From: Microbacterium paraoxydans
GTDB lineage: Bacteria > Actinomycetota > Actinomycetes > Actinomycetales > Microbacteriaceae
Direction of reading: 5' to 3'
DNA length: 64,000 bases
NCBI RefSeq assembly: GCF_019056515.1
Contig: NZ_CP064873.1
Span: 2,790,001 to 2,854,000 of the forward strand
The position numbers and the translations under genes are program-made. The notes below the pieces were generated by a model, which saw only the letters and a program-made list of their open reading frames with translations, did not search any database and was not told the DNA's origin. Positions 57,904 through 64,000 of the stretch are shown here, piece after piece. The stretch's first letter is position 1, and each line of letters starts with the position of its first letter.

Positions 57904-59989
57904 ACAGCACACCCCTAGACAGCTCAGCGCCGGGATCGAGTACCACGTCGTCAATACGCTTGGCTGGTCATCACTGCGCCCACTACAGGAAGCGGCGATC
58001 AGCCCTGTGCTGGCTGATAGAGACTGCCTCCTGATTGCTCCAACCGCCGGAGGCAAGACTGAAGCAGCGATGTTTCCGGTGCTGTCTCGAATGGTCGATG
58101 AAGAATGGTCGGGATTCAGCGTCGTATACGTTGCGCCACTCAAAGCGCTCTTGAACAACCTCTTGCCTCGCCTCGAACAGTATGCGGGTTGGCTTGGGCG
58201 GCGAGTGGCGCTGTGGCATGGCGATGTAGGAGACGCCGCACGGCGCGCGATCCTGAGTGACCCTCCGGAGATCTTGCTCACCACGCCCGAGTCGCTTGAA
58301 GCAATGCTCGTTTCGCGACGAATTGATCATCGACTCTTGTTCAGAGACCTTCGAGCGATTGTCGCTGATGAGATCCATGCCTTTGCCGGTGGCGATCGGG
58401 GTTGGCACCTTGTTGCGGTGCTCGAACGTCTACAGCGAATCGCAAATTCTCCCATCCAACGCATCGGTCTTTCCGCAACGTTGGGTAATCCCGAAGCGGT
58501 GCTTAGATGGTTTCAAGGGTCAAATGCGAAGGTCCGGACCAGTGAGGTCGTTTCGGCAGGTACTCCACCCTCAGAGCCTATGGTCGCACTCGACTACGTG
58601 GGGTCAGTGGAAAATGCTGCGACTGTGATTGCTGCTCTGCACGCAGGCGAGAAGCGTCTCGTGTTCTGCGAATCCCGTTCGTCGGCAGAGGAGCTGGCTT
58701 TCGCCCTGCGTCAGCGGAGGGTGACCACGTTCGTGTCCCATTCGAGCTTGTCGCTTGATCAGCGACGGCAAAGTGAACGTGCATTCGCCGAAGCTCAGAA
58801 CTGTGTGATCGTTGCAACGTCAACGCTCGAACTTGGCATCGATATCGGGGATCTCGATCGCATGATCCAGCTCGACTCACCCCGCACCGTCGCCTCATTC
58901 CTGCAGCGTCTCGGCCGGACAGGTCGGCGCCCCGGAACCACTAGGAACGCCCTGTTTCTCGCGACCGACTCCGCGACTCTCGTGCGTGCCGCTGGGCTTC
59001 TGAGTCTTTGGGGACGTGGATTCGTTGAGGCGATCGAGCCTCCCGCGCACCCGCGCCATATCGCAGCACAGCAGTTGCTCGCTCTGACGCTGCAGGAGGG
59101 GCGAATCACACGCTCGGCCTTCAAGTCTTGGTTCTCAGAAAGTCCAGTCATGGAAGACTCCGACAGGATTCTCGACTACCTCATCGACGAACAGTTTCTC
59201 GCCGCCGATGGTGACTGGTTTTTCCTCGGGCCACGCGCTGAAGACGAGTTCGGCGGACGTCACTTCATGGAGCTGCTCAGCTCCTTCATCACCGGTCTCG
59301 ATTTTGCAGTCAGAGAGGGCACTAAGGAGATCGGCACCGTCTCGGCGCTCTCGCTCACTTCAGAGGTCAAGCAGGGCACCCGACCGCTATTGCTCGGCGG
59401 CCGATCATGGCTCGTGAGCGACATCTCATGGGACCGACGCGTCATCCACGTCGCAGAGGACATTTCGAAAGGAAAGACACGCTGGGCCTCGGAGTCGCTA
59501 CCTGAGTCATTCGAAATGGTGCGCGCTAGACGTGGCGTGCTGCTCGGCGAAGACCCACCTGTCGAGTTATCCCAGCGCGCGAGGAAGGCGCTGGGCGCAG
59601 CCCGTGAAGACTGGGCACTCCTCGTTAATGAAGAGCGCCTGGTTATCGAGCGACGCAAGCGCGACTCGGTGCTTTGGAGCTTCGCCGGTCTCCGTGCGCA
59701 CGTAACCCTGGCTGCTGTGCTGCCCAATGAGAGCGTCGTCAGCACCACGAACGAATCCATGCACTTCGATCCGGCCTTCGACTTCAGCATGCTGGAGGCC
59801 GTCAGTGTAACTGGCGCTGTTCCCCGGATCTCCCCCGAAGCCGTTGAGGGCCTGAAGTTCTCTCAAGCACTTCCCCTAGGGTTGGCGGTAGCGACGCTCG
59901 GTGAGCGATTCGCTGATCGTGCGGGTGCCGCTGAGGTTCAACGCGACAAAAGAGTCACGGTTTCTCACGTCGGCCAACGTCTGGATTAG
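57854..59989 (+). CDS. brxHI: BREX-2 Lhr-like DEAD/DEAH helicase BrxHI
   Basis: 711 aa superfamily 2 helicase. Motif I APTAGGKTE (K68), motif Ia VAPLKALLNN, motif II DEIH (about 172), GLSATLGNP (III), and QRLGRTGRR (VI), as in Lhr-like helicases. I choose ATG 57854, behind GGAGCTGAACG and overlapping brxD by 50 bp; ATG 57896 has weak signals. It completes the six-gene BREX type 2 operon. Its TAG directly abuts the stop codon of the opposing hydrolase gene. Confidence 0.93.
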   Translation: MMNAQQVDSTQSKSMSEQHTPRQLSAGIEYHVVNTLGWSSLRPLQEAAISPVLADRDCLLIAPTAGGKTEAAMFPVLSRMVDEEWSGFSVVYVAPLKALLNNLLPRLEQYAGWLGRRVALWHGDVGDAARRAILSDPPEILLTTPESLEAMLVSRRIDHRLLFRDLRAIVADEIHAFAGGDRGWHLVAVLERLQRIANSPIQRIGLSATLGNPEAVLRWFQGSNAKVRTSEVVSAGTPPSEPMVALDYVGSVENAATVIAALHAGEKRLVFCESRSSAEELAFALRQRRVTTFVSHSSLSLDQRRQSERAFAEAQNCVIVATSTLELGIDIGDLDRMIQLDSPRTVASFLQRLGRTGRRPGTTRNALFLATDSATLVRAAGLLSLWGRGFVEAIEPPAHPRHIAAQQLLALTLQEGRITRSAFKSWFSESPVMEDSDRILDYLIDEQFLAADGDWFFLGPRAEDEFGGRHFMELLSSFITGLDFAVREGTKEIGTVSALSLTSEVKQGTRPLLLGGRSWLVSDISWDRRVIHVAEDISKGKTRWASESLPESFEMVRARRGVLLGEDPPVELSQRARKALGAAREDWALLVNEERLVIERRKRDSVLWSFAGLRAHVTLAAVLPNESVVSTTNESMHFDPAFDFSMLEAVSVTGAVPRISPEAVEGLKFSQALPLGLAVATLGERFADRAGAAEVQRDKRVTVSHVGQRLD

Positions 59990-61165
59990 TCACCAGCGAT
60001 GGCTTGTTGGATTCAGATTCTGTCTGCTGTCCACTCCCTCGATGTTGGAAAGCCACGTCGCCACAGCCGCTCTCCAGCGCTGCACATCAGAGTTCCAAGC
60101 AAGTGTGTGTCCCGCGTCGAACCTCTCCAGCTGCACGAGGTCTCGCCGCTTCGTCGCGAGCGCGGACGAGGTCTTGAAGGGAACTGAATCGTCGTTAGCC
60201 CCGTGGAGGATCAGCGTCGGCACGGAGAGTTCGTTGGCGCGCGCTACCCAATCAGAATCACTGATCGGGATCCGGCACGGGAGCCCGATCAGTCTGGAGA
60301 GCGGAGCATTGGTCAGCCACGGGACTGCGAGCAGCCCGGCACTGCCAGGAAGCCCGGCGCGCTGGCAGTTGGCTTTGATGACCTCGACCCAGTTGAGTAC
60401 CGGTGAGTCAAGCACGAGCCCTGCTACCAGTGGCGCATAGTCTGACCGATGCGCAATCTGCAGTGCGATCGCAGCGCCCATAGACCAAGCGAACAGCACG
60501 ATCCGTTCGGCTCCCCGGCGAACCGCATATCCGATCGCGGCCTCGACGTCTTCGGTTTCGGAGGCGCCAAGCGTCGAGCGGCCGGACCCCACGGTGGGCC
60601 CTTCACCATCGTTGCGATAGCTCACCACAAGTGACGTGAGCCCCAGATCCGTCGCAACTTGCACACCGCGGAGGGTGCCCGCTCGGGGGCTTCCAAGACC
60701 GTGAACGTGAATCGCCCAGATCGATGTGTCAACGTTGATTCGCCAAGCTGGCGCCGGGCCGACGGCGGTACTGATGACGATGTCGCGGGCATCGACCCCG
60801 GCGTTGGCGGGTGTGGCGTAATAGATGCCGCTCCACGAGACTCGATCACCTTCTCGCGGCGTGAGCCCTGGAGACACTCCAACGACGACGCGGGCGACTT
60901 GGTTCTGGCCGCGATCCTCGACCTCATTGCCAAGTTGCGTCCATCCGCCATGCTCAAACCAGAGGCTGTAGGCGCCGGGCGCTTCGGTATCGCAAGTGCG
61001 GTCGAGCAGAAGAAGTTGGCGATCACCATTGACCTCGATGCCGCGCAAGGTCAGGTTGAAACGGCGTGGCCCGACTGGTGCCGTGAGCTTCCGCGCGATC
61101 GTCCATCCCAGGGCTGCACCAGCAGCACTGACCATAGCGCCGCCGATCGCGAGCTGCCGCTTCAT
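59990..61165 (-). CDS. Alpha/beta hydrolase with N-terminal membrane segment
   Basis: 391 aa. An N-terminal hydrophobic segment (LAIGGAMVSAAGAALGWTIA) suggests membrane anchoring. After an all-beta region of about 110 residues comes an alpha/beta hydrolase: nucleophile elbow FAWSMGAA, Asp in HGANDDSVPF, and catalytic His in FDAGHTLAW. Substrate unknown; the fold fits an esterase, peptidase or acyl hydrolase. It is the last gene of a four-gene operon, overlapping the 7TM gene by 4 bp (ATGA). Physically it abuts brxHI end to end. Confidence 0.85.
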   Translation of the reverse strand: MKRQLAIGGAMVSAAGAALGWTIARKLTAPVGPRRFNLTLRGIEVNGDRQLLLLDRTCDTEAPGAYSLWFEHGGWTQLGNEVEDRGQNQVARVVVGVSPGLTPREGDRVSWSGIYYATPANAGVDARDIVISTAVGPAPAWRINVDTSIWAIHVHGLGSPRAGTLRGVQVATDLGLTSLVVSYRNDGEGPTVGSGRSTLGASETEDVEAAIGYAVRRGAERIVLFAWSMGAAIALQIAHRSDYAPLVAGLVLDSPVLNWVEVIKANCQRAGLPGSAGLLAVPWLTNAPLSRLIGLPCRIPISDSDWVARANELSVPTLILHGANDDSVPFKTSSALATKRRDLVQLERFDAGHTLAWNSDVQRWRAAVATWLSNIEGVDSRQNLNPTSHRW

Positions 61166-62181
61166 GCGTGCTCCCTGCTGCTGTCGCCGCGATCCGCGCG
61201 CAAACCGGTGCGCGCTACACCAGAGTCGAGTCCCAGAAGCTGTTCCTCGGCCCGTTCCAGGAGAGCTTCTTCAGCAGGAGTCACTTCGAATATCACGCGC
61301 GGGTCGATCATGGCGTCACGAATCTCAACCACTTCGCGATGCAATCGTCCATCAGGGGCGTCAAGACTGGCGCCGAGGGCATCGGTGCCGCTGAGCCCGG
61401 GGCGAACTCTCGTGGCCCGCTGCCAGAGCGGTTCCAGCTCCCCCGTAATCTGCACTATCTGCGCGCGCCGTGTGCGTTCACGCAACGACCTGACAACTGG
61501 TTGCCCCGCGAACCCGGCGCACAAGAACAGGAAAGTGAGCAGCGAGAGCGGCCCGTATGCTTCGCCGAACGTGCGCATCAGTTCCAGGTGACCCGCGACG
61601 TGTGTGATATCCATTACGAGGACCACCACGGCCAAGCCCACGCCGCACGCCGAGCCAAGGAGCAAGAGGAGTGCGGGGATGCGCTGGATCCCGGTAGCGA
61701 CGCGGAACTGACGGATCGCCAACGCGAGCATGGCCGCCAGCACGATGCCGCAGTAGGTGAAGCCGATCATCGAGTAGGCGGCCGTCACCGGCTGGTCACC
61801 GAGGTCAAGCATGAATGTCGCGGTCGACGCGCCTCGGTCGATGAAGAAGAACAACACCGTCGTCGTGACCAGGGCAAGGATCAGCGCGGGGCGCCCGACG
61901 GCGGCTTGCACGAGCCGGGGACGATACTCACCAGCCTTCATTGCTGCGCGGCCCAGAAAGAAGAGACCGATCATCAGGAGAGCATCCGAAAGCAGAGTCG
62001 CGATGTTTGTTCCACCGAAGACGGGATCGACAGCGAGGTAGATCGCGTCGACGTTGAGGGTCATTGCGATGGCGATCGTGACCGATGCATAAGTAATGCT
62101 GCGATCAGGGCGCCCGCGTCGAAGGACCAGTAGGCTCGCTACGAGAACCCACATCAGGATCGCAACGAGCGTCTGGATCAT
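61162..62181 (-). CDS. MAB_1171c-like seven-helix membrane protein
   Basis: 339 aa. Seven hydrophobic helices at about 1-20, 30-50, 60-80, 98-114, 132-156, 168-190 and 209-226, followed by a charged cytoplasmic domain of 110 residues. The pattern matches what I recall as the MAB_1171c family of putative transporters or receptors in actinobacteria; no transport activity is proven to my knowledge. The gene is fused by ATGA overlaps to the ImmA/IrrE protease before it and the hydrolase after it, so it probably acts with them as a membrane sensor or substrate channel. Confidence 0.78.
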   Translation of the reverse strand: MIQTLVAILMWVLVASLLVLRRGRPDRSITYASVTIAIAMTLNVDAIYLAVDPVFGGTNIATLLSDALLMIGLFFLGRAAMKAGEYRPRLVQAAVGRPALILALVTTTVLFFFIDRGASTATFMLDLGDQPVTAAYSMIGFTYCGIVLAAMLALAIRQFRVATGIQRIPALLLLLGSACGVGLAVVVLVMDITHVAGHLELMRTFGEAYGPLSLLTFLFLCAGFAGQPVVRSLRERTRRAQIVQITGELEPLWQRATRVRPGLSGTDALGASLDAPDGRLHREVVEIRDAMIDPRVIFEVTPAEEALLERAEEQLLGLDSGVARTGLRADRGDSSREHA

Positions 62182-62642
62182 CCGAAGACCTCGAAATAGC
62201 GAGACTCCGCAAAAGCGGACCCTCGGATCCCTGCTGCGAGTCGGTCCGCGAGAGACTCCGCAGCGATCTCGGTCTCCGAGTCAAGGTCCTGCCGCCTGAG
62301 CAGACGGGCGCGAGTGTGCGGAGGAATGTCAGGCAGGAGCACGTCCGCCTCTGTGCACTCGTCGCCGTCACAGTGGCCCAGGATCATGTGTGACAGCTCG
62401 TGCAGCACGAACTGCTGGCGATGCAAGTCGGAGTCCGTGCGTGCGTGGATGATGATGTCGTCTTCGTCGGTGGTGAGCCACACCGCACATAGGCCGTCGT
62501 GATCGCCGATCTCGGCAAGCTCGACGATACGAAGGCGGCGCCCCCTGCGTTGCTGCACCACACCGTAGAGATCGTCGAAGGTGAAGACACCGCCGAGGGC
62601 AAGATCCGAGACGGCCGTGGAGACGACCTGTTCGATATTCAC
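62178..62642 (-). CDS. ImmA/IrrE family metallopeptidase
   Basis: 154 aa from a GTG at 62642 chosen because the perfect AAGGAGGTGAG lies just upstream; the ATG at 62678 has none. The zinc motif is HELSH (81-85) with the third ligand in E-x-x-AE (about 125-129), the COG2856 gluzincin-like signature. ImmA/IrrE proteases cleave XRE-type repressors to induce their operons (ICEBs1 ImmR, DdrO). Its partner XRE regulator is encoded 61 nt upstream on the same strand. Confidence 0.9.
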   Translation of the reverse strand: MNIEQVVSTAVSDLALGGVFTFDDLYGVVQQRRGRRLRIVELAEIGDHDGLCAVWLTTDEDDIIIHARTDSDLHRQQFVLHELSHMILGHCDGDECTEADVLLPDIPPHTRARLLRRQDLDSETEIAAESLADRLAAGIRGSAFAESRYFEVFG

Positions 62643-62703
62643 GTTGCGCTCACCTCCTTCGAGGGCACTTCGCGGCATCGACTCGGCTACGTGAGCGACG
62701 CCG

Positions 62704-63135
62704 TCATTGCTGGTCTTTGTGCTTCATTTCCTCATCCAAGAACTTGCTGATGGCTTGGAGTGCCTTCGGTGAGATATCTCCAAGTGTCCGCGCCGCGTAC
62801 GACTTGACCTTCGCCGCACGCATGGAGCGCACGAGATCGAGCTGTGCACTGACCTTTTCGGGAACTACGGCGTCGTTCGCGCCGATCAAGAAGTCGGTGT
62901 CGACGTCAAAGAACGCCGCGAGCCCCGCAAAGACGGCGGGGTCTTGAACGTACCGGTGTCCGTTGACCATGTACGTCCAACGAGACCTCGACAGGTTGGT
63001 GCCTCGATCACGGAGATACGACGCGATCTGTGAGTAGGTCGGCTCGGCGCCGGTCTCGGCGATTGCAACATCGAGCACCAGCCGCAGGCGTTTCGCAAGA
63101 TCCGCAGCCGCAGTCGCGCTCTCGTCGTCGGTCAT
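62704..63135 (-). CDS. XRE/EspR-like helix-turn-helix regulator
   Basis: 143 aa. Helix-turn-helix at about 33-85 (YSQIASYLRDRGTNLSRSRWTYMVNGHRYVQDPAVFAGLAAFFDVDTDFLIG), resembling EspR/XRE proteins of actinobacteria with a C-terminal dimerisation helix. It is the first gene of the minus-strand operon and the probable substrate of the ImmA/IrrE protease. The start is firm (AGGAGGTCAGCGCGC upstream). It probably binds the palindrome array at 63195-63299, 60-165 bp upstream, thus controlling its own operon and perhaps the divergent ArdC-like gene. Confidence 0.88.
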   Translation of the reverse strand: MTDDESATAAADLAKRLRLVLDVAIAETGAEPTYSQIASYLRDRGTNLSRSRWTYMVNGHRYVQDPAVFAGLAAFFDVDTDFLIGANDAVVPEKVSAQLDLVRSMRAAKVKSYAARTLGDISPKALQAISKFLDEEMKHKDQQ

Positions 63136-63194
63136 GCGCGCTGACCTCCTTCGCTCGCGGTGAGAAGCATCTTCGGCGGGGTAGTCCCGGCACG

Positions 63195-63299
63195 TTACGC
63201 ATGCTCAATATAGCTGTTGAGCATGAACAAATCAAGGGTTGCGCATGCTCAACGGTCGGTGTTAGAAACGAAGCCCCCGCACGTTTTGAGCATGCTCAA
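63195..63299. promoter_or_regulatory. Array of four TTGAGCATGCTCAA-type palindromes
   Basis: Matches to the 14-bp palindrome TTGAGCATGCTCAA occur at 63195-63208 (12/14), 63217-63230 (12/14), 63239-63252 (13/14) and 63286-63299 (14/14). The first three are spaced exactly 22 bp apart, two helical turns; the fourth follows after 47 bp. The array lies between the divergent XRE operon and the ArdC-like gene and is a strong candidate for the XRE regulator's operator. Confidence 0.8.
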
Positions 63300-63523
63300 C
63301 GCCCGGGAGTCTCTGGACCCTTCGAACACTCTTAGGGAGGTGAACCATGCCCAGATTCTGGCTGCGTACGCCTTGTCAACCACACTCGCGCCGAAACGAG
63401 TCGGTACATCGTCCCGTTGGCACACGCAGGCGCATCCGCAGAGTTCGTAGAGTCGCTCGCCCACCTCACCGGTGTATCGCCACGCACTCCTGCGACGTGG
63501 CGCGCCGGAGAGGAGAACGCCCG

Positions 63524-64000
63524 ATGGTGTCGACAGATGAACGCCGAGCCACCCGCGAAGCGAAGCTCGATGAGCTGCACGAGAAGCTCACTGAAGCAGT
63601 TGACAAGTTGGTGTCCGGCGAGGATTGGGCAGCTGCGCTCCGGTTCGCAGCCAGGTTCCGCAGCCGCTCGTTCAACAACACCCTGCTTATCTGGATGCAG
63701 CACGCCGCCGCATTCGAAGCAGGTCTCGTGTCCGAGCCGATGCCGTCATACGTGGCCGGGTACAAGCAGTGGCAGCAGTTGGGCCGTCAGGTCGAGAAGG
63801 GGCAGCCTGGGTATCAGATCCTCGCTCCGGTGACCGGTCGATTCGCGTCGCCGACGCCTGCGGATCCAGCGTCGTGGCGGCGACTCAACCGATTCGAGAA
63901 GCCACGACCGAGCGAGGAAGTCCGTTCGAAGATGATCGGCGTCCGCCCCGCCTATGTGTGGGACGCGGCGCAAACTTCCGGCGACGCCCTACCAACTCCA
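63524..64000 (+). CDS. ArdC-like antirestriction protein, 5' part (truncated by window edge)
   Basis: The first 159 residues are present. The N-terminal ArdC single-stranded-DNA-binding domain is visible: FAARFRSRSFNNTLLIWMQH, then YVAGYKQWQQLGRQVEKGQPGYQILAPVTG. ArdC-type proteins, carried by conjugative elements, coat the incoming strand and blunt restriction systems of the recipient; a C-terminal metalloprotease-like domain often follows, beyond the edge here. ATG 63524 has GGAGAGGAG upstream. The frame is open back to ATG 63347, which also has an excellent GGGAGGTGAACC, but the extra 59 residues are Arg-rich and unlike the family. Confidence 0.85.
   Translation, partial: MVSTDERRATREAKLDELHEKLTEAVDKLVSGEDWAAALRFAARFRSRSFNNTLLIWMQHAAAFEAGLVSEPMPSYVAGYKQWQQLGRQVEKGQPGYQILAPVTGRFASPTPADPASWRRLNRFEKPRPSEEVRSKMIGVRPAYVWDAAQTSGDALPTP

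Larger units (their letters stand above)
37100..64000. mobile_element. Left part of an integrated conjugative/mobilizable element with defence cargo
   Basis: From about 37.1-37.4 kb to the window edge the genes are Pycsar, a MobF relaxase, BREX type 2, an XRE-ImmA-7TM-hydrolase operon and an ArdC-like antirestriction protein, all typical of mobile islands. Base composition is lower than in the flank, markedly so in the Pycsar genes. No integrase, type IV secretion gene or right boundary is visible, so it could be an ICE, an integrated plasmid or a mobilizable island. Start coordinate approximate. Confidence 0.75.

Noticed and set aside
42672..59989. BREX type 1 or DISARM assignment
   Set aside because: No BrxA, BrxB, BrxL or DrmA/B genes; presence of PglW, PglY, BrxD and BrxHI fits type 2 BREX.

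Overview
The window is very GC-rich DNA from an actinobacterium, most likely Microbacterium or a close Microbacteriaceae relative. The evidence is the codon bias, the DUF7882-type 112-aa protein, the AztABCD-type zinc uptake cluster, LAxTG-type surface anchors and a SoxR with a textbook SoxR box. This genus call is inference from gene content; no rRNA gene is present.

Two regions can be told apart. Positions 1 to about 37.0 kb look like ordinary chromosome with small, often divergent operons. They hold a MocR regulator (cut by the left edge), DedA, a secreted-type nuclease fold protein, an old-yellow-enzyme/MarR pair, an MFS efflux pump with its MarR regulator, a DUF2243/CtaG pair, an amine oxidase, soxR, a Ser/Thr kinase, ThrE, a DUF1269 protein, and a zinc ABC transporter (aztA / aztB-aztD-like-aztC-aztD) with a Zur-like box and a frameshifted permease. 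After these come two wall-anchored surface proteins, DUF488 and BrkB proteins, a cyclodeaminase/kinase/membrane protein operon, VapBC, oleate hydratase and several small membrane proteins. Many gene pairs are separated by clear bidirectional hairpin terminators, and several divergent promoters carry palindromic operators.

From about 37.1-37.4 kb to the right edge the base composition falls and gene content changes abruptly to mobile and defence functions. In order: a two-gene Pycsar system (membrane effector PycTM, then pyrimidine cyclase PycC), a MobF-type conjugative relaxase-helicase, a complete six-gene type 2 BREX (Pgl) system (pglW-pglX-pglY-pglZ-brxD-brxHI, most junctions overlapping by 4 bp), a convergent four-gene operon (XRE regulator, ImmA/IrrE metalloprotease, seven-helix MAB_1171c-like membrane protein, alpha/beta hydrolase), and the start of an ArdC-like antirestriction protein truncated by the right edge. 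This looks like the defence cargo of an integrated conjugative or mobilizable element whose right end lies outside the window.

The best candidate for an undescribed system is the XRE-ImmA-7TM-hydrolase operon. Its promoter region holds four copies of a 14-bp palindrome (TTGAGCATGCTCAA), three of them spaced exactly 22 bp apart. This suggests a protease-derepressed switch controlling a membrane receptor and an enzyme, placed next to two known phage-defence systems. Its function is inference; the gene architecture and operator array are seen directly.
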